NCBI RefSeq assembly: GCF_963576675.1
Contig: NC_088918.1
Coordinates: 69,923,501 to 69,987,500, forward strand
DNA length: 64,000 nt
Direction: 5' to 3'
Origin: Euphorbia lathyris
Taxonomy: Eukaryota; Streptophyta; Magnoliopsida; Malpighiales; Euphorbiaceae
The translations under genes were made by a program, and so were the position numbers. Below are positions 1 to 11,812 of the stretch, piece after piece; positions within the stretch are counted from its first letter, which is position 1, and the number at the start of each line of letters is the position of its first letter. The notes beneath the pieces were generated by a model. That model was not told the DNA's origin, ran no database searches, and was given only the letters and a program-made list of their open reading frames with translations.

Positions 1-137
1 AGACCGTCGGCGCTCGGTTTAAGGCGTTGAGTGGTCACCGGTGTTAAAAATTGTAAAGTTTAGTGACTATACTGTTAAGAATTGAACAGTCACAATATTA
101 AATTGGTAAGGATCAGTGGCCATGGGTGTAATTTACC
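1..137. repeat. Truncated arm of a Mutator-like terminal-inverted-repeat element
   Basis: This resembles the right arm of the element at 573-1093. Both contain phrases such as 'gttgagtgg(t/c)caccggt' and both end in 'ccatgggtgtaattta'. The left side lies outside the window, so no target duplication can be checked. It is non-coding. Confidence 0.6.
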
Positions 138-563
138 CCGATTTCTTTCTATTTTGAAAACTGTCAAATTCAATTCTTATCATCATAAATTTATATGCGA
201 TTTGCTCTTAGTTTAGGGGCAAATTATTAGAAGCACTAGGTTCTACATGTCAAATGGATGATCTTCTATACATATTTTGACACGTGTAATATGGACTCAC
301 GTATATTATAAGAGGTCTCACTATTTGAATTATTATGTGGAGTCGCAATACATGTGTCCAAATATGAACTGGGGGTCCTCCGAATGATATGGAAGATCCG
401 GTGCTTAATATAAAAACTGTTTGAGACGTGATTTTTCACAACTAAATAGTTTTGCTTTGAATTTTAATGACAATGAAATTCTATAAAGGGACTGCCAAAA
501 ATAATTTAAAAAAAAAACATATTTACAAAAAAACCCAACAAATATGATGATTTGATTTATGTT
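138..563. other. Intergenic, no gene seen
   Basis: AT-rich DNA with no convincing open reading frame, RNA gene or transposon end. It separates two relatives of the same inverted-repeat family. Confidence 0.5.
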
Positions 564-572
564 ATTTTCAGT

Positions 573-1093
573 AGGTAAATTATATCCATGGTCACTGAAC
601 TTTACCTATTTTAATATGGTGGCCACTGAATTTCAATTTTTAACGGTATGACCACTAAACTTTACACTTTTTAATATCGGTGGTCACTCAATTTTAACTA
701 ACTCCTCAAAATGACCCTTAACGACCGCTAACGACCTCAAAATGAAAATATTCAAGAATTAAAGTTGTTCAGAACGACATTTACCAATAAACCACATTTT
801 TTATTTTCCAAAATCACATTTTTGGAGTTTTCTCTCTCTAAAAATTCACTCTCTCATAACCAAACAACACCTTAATGATCTCAAAACGAAAAATTTCAAG
901 AATTAAAGTACCTTAAAATATCATTAACGCTTCGGATTTTTTATTTTTAGGCTGTCAACGGTTGTTTTGAGGTGTTGAGTGGCCACCGGTATTAAAAAAT
1001 ATAAAATTCAATAGCCATACTGTTAAGAATTGAAGTTCGGTGGCTATAATGTTAAATGGATAAAGTTCAGTGGCCATGGGTGTAATTTAACCT
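573..1093. mobile_element. Non-autonomous Mutator-like (MULE) element with long TIRs
   Basis: The ends are inverted repeats of roughly 150 bp with mismatches. The left end starts AGGTAAATTATATCC and the right end finishes GGTGTAATTTAACCT. A perfect 9-bp direct repeat ATTTTCAGT flanks it (564-572 and 1094-1102), the length typical of Mutator-type transposition. It has no transposase. The core is closely similar to that of the element at 38207-38699, although the terminal repeats differ. Confidence 0.8.
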
Positions 1094-1102
1094 ATTTTCA
1101 GT

Positions 1103-1816
1103 TTTAATTTTCAAACTTTTTACATTTACATAATTTTGTTTCATACACTTTTTCATTTGTAAATATTTCACTTAAACATGTCTATTTTGTAACTTACCTA
1201 TTTATTTATTTTTGGCATCATGTCCATTTGGCTCCCTAAACTAAGGTTTCAAAGTTAATTAACGCATTAAACTATTAAAATCATCAACCAGGTCTCTAAA
1301 ATAATAAAAAATCATCAATTGAATACCAATTCTAAACAAAAATCATCAATTGAGACTTTAACGAAAATTATTCAGTTAAACAATTTCATATCATCTTTCA
1401 AAAATCCATTTTGAACCAACAAAGAGATTATTGCCGGTTATATCAAACAGTCATAAATTCTAATTTTATGATAAGGTGAAGATTCAATTGATGATTTTTA
1501 CTTTGTTCACGTGATTGATAATTTTGATAGATTAGGATCTAATTAACTTAAAAACTTTAGTTTAGAGACACAAACGAATGTAATTTTTTTTTTTTTTAGA
1601 GACACAAACTTTAGTTTAGACTAGTTTACATTAGTTTCGCATCTATTAAGCTTAAAGTTTGCGTGTTTGTCGAACTTGCGATTGATTTCTAACCTTAAAG
1701 AGATCCATTTCATATCAATCTTCTGAAGTCATATAGATCGAGAACAACTCAAAGCTTGATTTCTCTGCTCTTCGCTTCACACTTTTCAATTTCCTAACCC
1801 TAAAATCAGATCCACG
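1103..1816. other. Upstream region of PPR copy A
   Basis: AT-rich intergenic DNA. The last part (about 1650-1816) is recognisably related to the DNA upstream of PPR copies B and C, including the block 'cctaaaatcagatccacgatgcta' spanning the start codon. It is the likely 5' UTR and promoter, but I see no confident TATA box. Confidence 0.5.
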
Positions 1817-3538
1817 ATGCTAAGCTGGAGCAACAAACGCCTTCTCTCTGCGGTTTCATCTCATCATCATCATCATCATCAGGTAATGCCTATTTCTGCA
1901 AAATCATTTTCTGCGAAAGTGAGAGGAGCTCAAACCCAATACAACTTTCATGATGTCATGTCCTCCTTCAATCATATGCTTCGTATGAATCCATACCCTT
2001 CTATCATTCAATTCAACAAATTGTTATCTGCACTAGTTAGAATGAAGCATTTCCAGACTGTCCTTTCTTTGTCTAAGCAGATGGAGTTTGAGGGAATTTC
2101 AGCTGATGTTTATACTGCTAATATTTTGATCAATTGCTTTTGCCATTTACACCGGGTCGATTTTGGATTTTCTGTTTTAGGAAAAATGTTCAGACTTGGT
2201 TTGGAGCCTGACATCATAACCTTTAACACTTTGATTAATAGTTTATGTATACAAGCTAACCTTGTTGAAGCAGTAGATTGTTTTGACAAGATAGTTGCCA
2301 TAGGATATCAACCTGATGTACAGACATATAATGTCATTGTCAATTGCCTATCTAAAATGGGAAAATTCAATGTGGCCTTTGGTTTGCTTGAAGAAATGGC
2401 TAGGAGAGGTTGTGAGCCTAATCTGGTGACATACAGTTCTTTAATTGATAGTCTTTGCAAGTATGGCCAGGTTAAGGAAGCATTTCACCTATTCTTCAAG
2501 ATTACAAATGAAGGAATTTTGCCTAATGTTGTTACCTACAGTTCTTTACTTCACGGTTTATGCTATTCAGGCCAGTGGAAAAAAGCTTCTACATTGTTCA
2601 ATGACATGTTGGCTCAGAACATAGCACCAAATATAGTTACTTTTAGTATGCTTGTTGATGAATTATGCAAGGAAGGCATGGTGAATAAAGCTAGATGTGT
2701 GGTTGGAACAATGATTACGAGTGGTATAGAGCCCAATCTTATCACTTACAATTCGTTGATAGATGGACTTGGTTTGGATAGGTAGATGTATCAAGTTAGG
2801 AAAGTGTTTAATGTGATGAAAAGAAAGGATTGTATTCCTAATGTTCGTACTTATAGCATATTGATTCATTGGTACTGTAAATGGAAAATGATTGATGAGG
2901 CTGAGCAACTTCTGGATGAAATGCTTCGTAAAGGTTTAAGTCCTAATAATTATACTTATAATGCTCTTATACGTGGCTTTTGTCATACAAAAAGCCTTGA
3001 GGAAGGCATGAAACTTTTTAAAGACTTGTGTGCTGGTGGCTATCTTCCAAATACAGTAACTTACTCAAATTTGCTACACTGCTTCTGTGAACGTAAGCAT
3101 TTTGATGTTGCCTTGGCTCTATTAACTGAAATGCAAACGAGAAATTTGAAGCCTAATTTATTTATATACAATATTCTAATTGATGGGATGTGCAAAGCTG
3201 GAAGGCTTGAAAAAGCGAAAAAATTATTTTCTATGATTTTTGTTGGAGGGTTGCAACCTGATCTTCACACATTTTGTATAATGATCAATGGACTTTGCAA
3301 CAACGGATTACTAGATGAAGCATATAGTTTGTTCATGAAAATGAAAGAACATAGTTGCTCACCAAATGATGCCTGTTACAATGTGATTATTCATGGATTT
3401 CTACGGCACAAGAACTTGTCCACGGGAATAAAGCTCATACATGAAATGTGTGAACAAGGATTTTCTGCAGATAACACCACCATAGCTTTAGCAGTGGATC
3501 TATCATGCAAGAAGGGTATAAGTTTGGAAAATTTGTAA
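1817..3538 (+). pseudogene. Restorer-of-fertility-like PPR gene, copy A (one in-frame stop)
   Basis: This is a P-class pentatricopeptide repeat protein, about 573 codons, with about 14 consecutive 35-residue motifs starting near residue 60. Motif boundaries are visible as repeats of 'P(D/N)(V/I/L)xT(Y/F)'. RFL proteins of this family are nuclear-encoded, mostly mitochondrial, and bind specific organellar transcripts. The N-terminus is rich in Ser, Arg and Lys with a run of six His, compatible with a targeting peptide. A TAG at 2783-2785 interrupts motif 8 in the same frame. The homologous position in such motifs is usually Gln, so CAG to TAG is the likely change. Downstream codons stay in frame to 3538. 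As written, only a 322-aa protein with about seven motifs would be made. Compared with copies B and C it also lacks a short N-terminal segment (about nine residues, 'HHQIHTPAK' in B). Confidence 0.85.
2783..2785 (+). other. Premature TAG in PPR copy A
   Basis: The codon lies between Arg of 'GLGLDR' and 'MYQVRKVF', inside an otherwise regular PPR motif, and the same frame stays open for 250 more codons. A single C-to-T change from a Gln codon would explain it. A sequencing or assembly error at this base cannot be excluded from one sequence. Confidence 0.85.
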
Positions 3539-5352
3539 ATCCATCATGGAGACACCAAACTTATATCTACCAAGATGAAACTAATCTTGAAGGAATGTGG
3601 AAAGACGCTTCTTGTAGTGGAAAATGCAGTTGTAACCTTTTTAAGTTGTAAGATTTATAGAATTTAAAGAGGATATTATCTTATCATTTTATTTTGTTTC
3701 TCTGTTTGTTTCAAAATATAATTTTAAGTTAAGTTTTTAATTAATTCATATTGTTTGTTTTGGAAATCTCTAGAAAGCTGATAATCAACAATCTGAGAAC
3801 ATGGACTGTCTGCTTCTTTTATTTTCTTTTGCTTTTTGAGATTGATTTTGTTAATTAGATTACAGTACAGACTACTGGTTGGTTTATCAATTTGTTTTTC
3901 CCCATTGAATAATAGCTTAGGATTTGTTACAGAGATTACCTCTCCTATGACAGGGCTGTCTGAAAAGGCTTTTTGACCATCTTGAAATTTAGGTGTGAGT
4001 TCAACTTATTTCAATTGTCAAATAAGGGGAGTCGAATCCAATCAAAAGCATCTCATTTTACTGTCCACTGTTAGAAGAAGTGCTCTTTTTTTGCAATGAA
4101 AATGATGCAAATGGTCATGTTATCTAAATTATTCTTTGGTTCTGTTAATGAGCTGTGGCTTAACCAATGGATTTAGCGGAGAAGGACTGTTGAATGAAGC
4201 ATATATGCCCGATATTGCGAACTACAAGAGGTTTGCATATGATCTTTTATGCTGTTATCAATACTTGAGTATTTTTATTATGTTGTTAGAGATTTGAGCA
4301 ATGGATGGAGATCAAATGACACTTAAATTATTCATTTGAAGCTATCTGATGCCTAGGCTAGGAGAATGTCCTTGAAATTGTATCTGTTATCAGGTTTAAG
4401 TTCCTGTTTGGTCAGAGTAATTCTAGGGATTATATGTTCTCTCTTGAGAAATAGAGTTGTTATGTTTGTGCTTTTTTTTGGTTTATTTCAGGGCATTTGT
4501 TACAGTTGAATATCTCAGGGCATTGTAAATAAGATAAGGGGTAAATAGGTCATTGTAGAGAACAAACTTATGTATGGACATAGAGTGTTTTGAACATTAT
4601 TTGCAAAACTGACTCTTATTATCTGAAATGGAGATGGCACTTCCTGTACTGGGGGGAATAGTATAGTTGCTTTCTATGCTGTAAGCTTTGCTGAAATTAA
4701 ATTAGAGAGGCAAACTGAGCATGATTTGGAATATTACTTGTAGCTTTTGCTTTCATGTACTTCTGTACCTGTTTCTGTATACTCTGTTACATAAAAGGTT
4801 ACAGAAATTTATTTAAACTAAGTATACAATCTCGGGCTACTTGTCAGGTAAGGTTTAACCCAATCAATTACGTTCTGGTGTTAGCTTATAGTGAATTCAA
4901 TTGTTGAGAGAACAAGCTTATTGTTCAATGTTAGAAGTGCTCTCTTTTGCAATGAAAATGATGCAAATAAGGGGAATTTATCTAAATTATTCTTTGGATT
5001 TTCTGTTGATGACTTGTGGCTTAATATTCAAAACATATATAATATAACAACCAATGGATTTAGCAGAGAAGGATTGTTGAATGAAGCATATATGCCCGAT
5101 ATTCCGAACTACAAGAGGTTTGCATATGATATTTTGTCAGTACTTGAGTATTTTTATTATGCTGTTAGAGGTTTTCTAGGTTGGAATTTACTGAAAGTGC
5201 TTTGGAGTTCATGTTGTATGTTAATTAGCACAAAGTCTTATGTTGAACTTATGTGTATTTGAACTGCTTTTAGTCCAATTTCAGTTCAATTTCAATTCAA
5301 GAATGTGTTCTTGGTTACTCAACATCTAGATTGAATGAGTTGTTAAATGTTG
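3539..5352 (+). other. 3' flank of PPR copy A with a local duplication and PPR debris
   Basis: Non-coding flank, partly shared with the flank of copy C. A block at about 4070-4275 recurs at about 4928-5160, sharing phrases such as 'gaatgaagcatatatgcccgatatt'. The second copy lies in a 123-codon open frame (4891-5262) whose 'REGLLNEAY' stretch looks like a PPR fragment. The frame has no other PPR structure and is probably not a gene. Confidence 0.6.
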
Positions 5353-5430
5353 TGAATAAGTGAACTTAATTGAACATCAGCTGGTTGAAGATCATACATA
5401 TCTCATCTTCTTTTCAAATGAATATTATGA
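5353..5430 (+). repeat. Downstream-tail repeat, first copy in unit A
   Basis: This block of roughly 75 bp ('cttaattgaac...cagctgg...gatcatac...ttcaaatgaatatt') occurs five times: here, about 8578-8655, about 18145-18220, about 19750-19822, and about 23745-23820. Units A and B each hold two copies flanking a DNA segment absent from unit C. Confidence 0.75.
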
Positions 5431-5798
5431 TTTTTTTTACAGCATATTGGTATTTGGTTCATAAAATAAATTTTATATATTTAGCATAGTGTAATTCTTA
5501 TTAATAAATATAAAAGAAAATAATAAATAAATGAAAATTTGAAAAAACCTTCTCTCTGACGCTACTGGTCTCCAGCTCGGCGAGTTGGCCTCCAGAACAA
5601 GGAAAAGAAGAGAAAAAGAAAAAGATAAAAAATTGATCCTTTTTTCAGCAGCACGAACATCACTTTCATGGAGCATTTGACGTATCAAATGGAAGAATTT
5701 TTTATTGAGGTCGATTGTTCCAGAAACTAGACATCCCGAGGAATCCGTGATGTGCTCGTGGACCTAATTCGGGTCTATATGGAGAGAGAAATAAGCTT
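5431..5798. other. Non-coding segment shared by units A and B
   Basis: It matches 18221-18572 closely. The part at about 5690-5800 is an old duplicate of the part at about 7560-7680, both containing variants of 'agacatccc..aatccgtgatgtg' and 'ctaattcgggtc'. No gene is supported. Confidence 0.5.
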
Positions 5799-5803
5799 CG
5801 AAA

Positions 5804-7502
5804 TGTCACACCCGACCTTAAACGACCTCAATCGGCATCGGGCGTGAAATAGAAAGATCATAATCAATACTTAGGAGTCTCCAATTTAACCAAATATCAT
5901 TATATTACAATTGCAATACTAAAGTTCTAACCATAATTCGAACAATAAGCAACCAACTTCCAAATCTCACCTAATCGGTCGGTAACCTTCTCTATATCCT
6001 GTACTTTCTCACCTAAAAACATTAAAACATTTAAAAACGTGAGACAAAAATCTCAGTACTCTATATCATGTACTTTCTCACCTAAAAACATTAAAACATT
6101 TAAAAACGTGAGACACAAATCTCAGTAAGGAAACTATCAGCTATAAAAACCAACTTTACTTAACATAGCTACATATATACCTTTAGAAAGAGATTTAATC
6201 AAAACCTTATAAAATATACTCAAAATCAAAGTTTATATAATTTTATATATAATGCATCTTTTAAAAACAAATCAAAACAAATAAATGTTTCATCAAACCA
6301 AATAAATGTTCAATCAAATGTAAAACCTTATATCAAAATCAATCATAACCGAAAACGTAATCCAAATGAACTTAAAACATTGTATCCATCCTCGAGTTTC
6401 TCCCCTTAAGTATTAATCCATAACCACATATATAGTCGAGATGTCTACCCAATAGGTCTTCAAACTGTGTACACAGGCCATGTCCCTCACTGAACATGGT
6501 CTTCAAATATAAAACCACAGTTCCGGATAACTCTCGATGGCTATAAAATCATAAAATCATATTGTGCTCAAATTTCCTTTCACAATCAAATTCCAAACTA
6601 TTTCATAATCATAAATCATTTGGCTTCAATTAGCCCTTTTGTATCATAAAAATCATATTTGGACTTCAATTCAAAATAATAACAATAATAACCGCAGCAG
6701 ATTTCTCAATCCAAAACAATTCGTAATAAATCATCAAATTCATTTTGTTCAATATAGATATATATTGAAACCAAAAACATATATGTATATATGTAAATCA
6801 ACCAAATTAAGCCTTAAATCAACATAATCTAGTAAAATCTGAAATTCACATATAAGCATAGTCAATAGCTTCCCAATAAAAAGCAAAATCATGAAAAACC
6901 CCAATTTTACAAAATTCTTGCACAACCCTAAAATATCAATTTCTGAAAATGATTTGATTATATATATCTATATACATAAAACTCAAAATATAGTTAATAG
7001 TTACTTACCTTGGCTACTAATTGAAAACCACAAACCCGTTCAATTCGTCTCTAAACTCTGTCTAAGACATTTCCCTCCAAACACTGCCGAAACTCAGAAA
7101 CTCTTCGGCTAGGACTTAGATCTATATATAAGGATGATATGGTTTCAGTTTCGAGTAATTCGGACGATCGAATCTCCGTAAATCAAAGAAACGGTGGAAA
7201 AACGATCGAAGAACGATGAATGGGCAGAACAGATAAAGAAACAGAAAAAAAAAAAGAGATCAACATCCCCACCTCTTGGAAGCTTTGGATTACATATATA
7301 TCCAAATTTGGCAAATATCACATTTAATCCTCCATCTTTATATAATCTTTTAAAAATTATCTTAAACTTTTAATTTACACCTAAAACATCGAATTAACTC
7401 CAAACATTTCCTATAGCACAAAATAAAAATCACACCCCTAATAATTATAATATATATTACTATCAAGGTATAAATTCTAGAAATTTAGACCAAGACGTGA
7501 CA
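5804..7502. mobile_element. Probable solo LTR, 1.7 kb
   Basis: The insertion begins TGTCACACCCGACC and ends CAAGACGTGACA, so it has TG...CA ends within a 6-bp inverted repeat TGTCAC/GTGACA. The 5-bp sequence CGAAA flanks it (5799-5803 and 7503-7507). The colinear unit B lacks it and reads straight across the site (about 18573, 'gcttcggaagttag'). TG...CA ends with a 5-bp duplication fit an LTR left by LTR-LTR recombination. There is no gag or pol. A 69-bp segment is duplicated in tandem (5992-6060 and 6061-6126). The short frames inside are AT-rich and unlikely to be genes. A non-LTR-type DNA element is less likely. Confidence 0.7.
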
Positions 7503-7507
7503 CGAAA

Positions 7508-9797
7508 GTTAGAAGATGTGTCTGCCATATCAACATCACTTCAATTGGACATTCGTGGTATCAAACGAACGAATTTTCACACGAGTTCAATTTTTCCAGA
7601 AGCTAGACATCCCAAGAAATCCGTGATGTGTTTGTGGGTCTAATTCGGGTCCATATGCAAGGAGCAATGGGGCTTGGAAGTAAGGCCCATGCCTAAAGAG
7701 TTAATTAAATTTCCACTTTATTGTTGTTCCTAACATCCTAAATTTGGTTTTAGGCTTTCGTTTTGCTCAATTCCGTCTCAGAAAACTCATTTTATACACG
7801 TTTTGGTGTCTCTATTTTCTGTTTCAGCTTTCAAAATTCTGTTTTTATTATTTAATTTTTGTGATAGCAAGTTGATTTAATCTTGAGTCATCCCTTTTGC
7901 TTGACAATTGTTTAGTTTCTCGTCAATTCCAATTCAAAATCACTCGTCAATCCCCGATCTTAAACCTAAAATTCTCCAAGCATTCAATTCGTCCACAGTC
8001 ATCATGAAATCATCATTGGAAATTCATGCTCAAGACGTTCAAATATCTATTTGTAGCATTTCAATTCCGTTATTTAATTATCACATTCTAATTATTGTAT
8101 CGTTCGTATTTTATTTTGTGATTCACATCTACAATTGATTTATCTATTTTTGGATAGACATAAATTGAATTGTAATCGTATTTCAATTCATCATTTTCTT
8201 GTAATCAAGTTATTCCTATCAATAAAATTGACTTTTCCTCAAAATCTTCGTGTCAATTTTGCACTTTATTTTTGGTAGCTATCATCGTTCTAGTAAGCTT
8301 CTATAGCGGCACCAGGAACCCAAGAGGGTGATTTTCTTAGCCCTTGTGTCCCTTGTCAGTCATTTTGTTTAAAAGTCAAGTTATACGTGCATATTTATTA
8401 CGTAATCACCTAAATTAATTGGGAATTACTTCCCTGGCACGTCCGCACTCAAATCCACACGTGACAATATTGAGATTGGCCGCAATTCAAAAATATCGCT
8501 AACAATACCTTTAAATTTGTGTCTATATACTTTTAATATTTTGTAGAGCATAATTTCAATTGAGAAACTTTCTTGTGGAAGTTAATTGAACTCCAGCTGG
8601 TGGAAGGAAGATCATACATATCTCATCTTCTTTTCAAATGAATATTGTGATTTTTAGAAACGTGTTATTCTATTTTCGAGTGTGTGCTATACTTGTCTGT
8701 CTTAACATCTGCATGGAAGTTATAGTTTCTGCAATGAAAAGAAAGGAATAACATTTATAGTTTGCAGACAGTTTCTGCAATGAAAAGATAGTTAAACAGT
8801 ATATGATGCTACCTATGTCCTTTTAAGATTCAAGTGTTTCAATAATTGCTGTCATTTTCAAGTGCATCATTGTTCAGTTCAACTTGTTTTAATGCCAACC
8901 ATCTATTATTACAAGTTGCTTTCTTGAGAAATAGGCGTTATAGAGAAAACAGACTCTAATTGGCACGTTTTAAGCGGTTTAAAAATCGCCAGAAAATTCC
9001 AGCAGCTCTCGGGATGATTTTGGCAGACCAAAAATCTCCCGAGACACATTAAAAACATAGATTTGAGACTTGACTCAACCAAGAATGTATTTATACAATC
9101 AAATAAATTAATGGAATCATAAATCATGCATAAAGAATTCCTAATGAATGGAACGTGGAGTTAAAAGGCTCTGTACCAATGAAGGCTTCAATGGAGAAGT
9201 CTAACTTTTAAGGGATGGGTAACGAACCCGGATCTAATCAATAAGTAAATCAACAGATTTAGGCTTATCTCTTATAGCGCATATCCGTTGAATAACATCG
9301 GAAGTAATTGACCTTGGCTCCGTACACCGATCTAGGAGGTTACCACAACAAAGCAGGAATCACCATTGATTCACGAACTAAGAACGAAACTCAAAAACAA
9401 AATGAGAAAGAAGGGGCACATAGGAGAGAGAGTCTCTATTTTATGTTTCTTTTCTTAGAGTTTTAGCCTCCCTAATCCTAAACTCAATCTTAATCCTATT
9501 TGGATTAGGTTACGAGCGGGCCTTAAATAGATCAGTAAATGAGCCAAGGTCCGTTTACTTCATTTACCCCTACAATTTTCTTGATCCAATTTCTGAAGTA
9601 TGACAATCATAAATAATTATTCTTCAAATAATTATTCTACAATTTAATCAAAAGCGTACAAATATTTTAAACAATTAAAATCAAAAGTATTCAAATTCAC
9701 TTAAATAGTATATAAATAACCTTAAACTAAATTTTAAACTAAATAATTTTATGAGATTTATTTTTATCTGTCACTGGTATAGTACGTGTAACACTAA
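7508..9797. other. Non-coding remainder of unit A, colinear with unit B
   Basis: It corresponds closely to about 18577-20968, sharing the second downstream-tail repeat (about 8578-8655). Neither copy has a long conserved frame. The open frames at 7908-8138 and 8965-9309 of either copy are not preserved between the units, so I do not call genes. Confidence 0.55.
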
Positions 9798-9805
9798 CCG
9801 GTATA

Positions 9806-10180
9806 CAGGGCCGACCCTGGGCCTAGGTCGGGAATACGGCGGCCTAGGGCCCAGGGCTATAGGGTCCCAAAAAAAATTTAGGTCTATAAATATATGGAGT
9901 ACTTTTTTTATATACATATATTAATACTATTTAAGTTTTAAATGGTCCAAATAATTGACATTTTAGACTTCAAAAGGATCCAATTGATTTTTTGAATATA
10001 GGTTAAAAGTTAATTTAAAAACATTGTGAAACATTTTTGTGATTTTGGATAAATAATATGTATTGTACAATTATTAATTTATTAAAACATATTTGAAATT
10101 TTTACATACAATTTTTTTTATTAAAGGGACTCTTATTTTTTGTTTCGCCAATGGCCCATAAATTGTCAAGACCGGCTCTG
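9806..10180. mobile_element. hAT-like MITE in unit A
   Basis: It begins CAGGGCCGACCCTGGGCC and ends GACCGGCTCTG, imperfect inverted ends of the CAG...CTG type. Flanking 8-mers are CCGGTATA (9798-9805) and CCAGTATA (10181-10188), one mismatch apart and of hAT length. The same insertion sits at the orthologous site in unit B, so it predates the duplication. It has no coding capacity. Confidence 0.7.
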
Positions 10181-10188
10181 CCAGTATA

Positions 10189-10617
10189 GTTAGTTCAGAC
10201 CGAAGATATTGTTTAGACTTGTGACAATGATAGAAGTCTTATTAATACTAATTTTATCTTCAAACTCTTAGCAATTTTCACAATCTATAAAAATTTAACT
10301 ATTAACAATTTAAAAATTGGAAACAGATTCGAAGCTCACGGCTGACGCCATTTACTCAACAAACCTGGATCATTCTGAATTTGGTGATTTAATTGATCAA
10401 TATCGAACTCTTTTGCCAGTTAACAATGATTTCTTCGTCTGTTTCATTAACATATTAGTCTGACAACTTTTAACGTTATTCCGATTTTTTTTCATTATCT
10501 GTACTAAACTTTTACCTTGTCACGGCTCATTAATGTAGTTCTTGTAAAAATAAAAAAATATAAATATTTAATTAATCAATGTAAATATAATATAGAGGAG
10601 AGTCGAGCTGGACAAAC
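10189..10617. other. Intergenic part of unit A
   Basis: AT-rich DNA colinear with about 21354-21773 of unit B, running up to the PIF/Harbinger target TTA. No gene is seen. Confidence 0.5.
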
Positions 10618-10991
10618 TTAGAGGGTGTTTGTTTCAGCTTTTCGGAAGCATGTTTAGCGTTTCATTGCAAACTGCATGAAATATAGCGTTTGGTTAAGTT
10701 TATATAACCGCAGCTTTTAGCATTTTCTTTGAAAACTGCGGCGTTTTGAAGCTTTTCACGAAAAGCTCATATTTTAAGCTTTTCATAAACAACTGTTTGT
10801 AGTTATTTGTTATTTATAAAATTATCCTTCTTATTTCCACAAAATATGTTTCTTCTTTAACATTATTTATATTTCTACAACATAATTACTGGAAGAACAA
10901 GGTATTATTACGTTCAATAAATTTTTTATTTTTTTATTTTTTATATAGATTATTTTTATTAATTTGTGTAATACATTTTTTCTTTTATAAT

Positions 10992-11572
10992 AGGACAATG
11001 TGAAAAAGTACCCCTAACATTTATAGCTAGGAGCAATTTCATCCTCAACGTCTAAATGGTGCAATTATACCCCTAATGTTGGCAGCCAAAAGCAATTTTG
11101 CCTCTAACATTGACAAGTTGGACCAATTTGAGAAAAAGTTCATCAAATTGTCTTTTAGGCCATGAATATTGTCATCTACACTTCACATGTGCATCATTTG
11201 TATCATCATTAGTAACAGATCACAAACATATGATTAGACACGAAATTTTTTAAAAAAAATATTATCATTTATATGAGTTGGATAAAAAAAATTTAAATAG
11301 TTCATCGAATTTATAAATATTAATTTTCAAATTTATTATTAAATCATAAAAATTATGAAATCTTTTTTTAGAACTAACTGATATGTGCAATTTGTGTATA
11401 ATAAGAAATACAATATTTGTGTTTTACAATAATGTATGAAATTGACTCAACTTGCCAATGTTAGGAGGTAAAATTGCTCTTAGCTACCAATTTTATGGTT
11501 AAAATTGCACAATTTTAAGCGCTAAAAGTAAAATTGCTCCTAGTTATAAACGGTATGGGTATTTTTTTCACC
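10992..11572. mobile_element. Nested MULE-like TIR element
   Basis: Long inverted repeats of about 125 bp start 'gtgaaaaagtacccctaac' on the left and mirror '...atgggtatttttttcacc' on the right. They share the recurring phrases 'ggagcaattt' and 'ggtgcaatt'. The left 9-mer TTTTATAAT (10983-10991) is only partly matched on the right, so the duplication has decayed here. A relative at 38172-39086 keeps it perfectly. No transposase. Confidence 0.7.
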
Positions 11573-11812
11573 TTATTATTTTTATACTTTTTTTGTTGAT
11601 TAATTTAAAAATGTCCACATTAGACCGTTTAAACAAATAAAAAATTAACGCTTTCAAGTCTCTCCTGGCGATAAACCTAGGCGACACCCTGCCGCCGTTC
11701 TGGTTTTAATCTCCGGTGAGAAGTCTCTCCGTCATACCTGGTGAGAGTTGTCTCAGGCGATTCGCGTTGCTCTGAGGAAGTTTTTGATCGGTGTCGTTTT
11801 GCGAAGAAGGGG

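Noticed and set aside
1859..1890. Splice donor after the His codons of PPR copy A (cag|gtaatg)
   Set aside because: The frame continues unbroken through the site in all three copies, and this gene family normally has an intronless coding region.
4891..5262. 123-codon open frame as a gene
   Set aside because: It overlaps a duplicated non-coding block, has only a short PPR-like scrap and no conserved counterpart.
6639..7112. Two short open frames inside the solo-LTR-like element
   Set aside because: Low-complexity Asn/Ile/Lys-rich translations with no domain, as expected by chance in AT-rich DNA.
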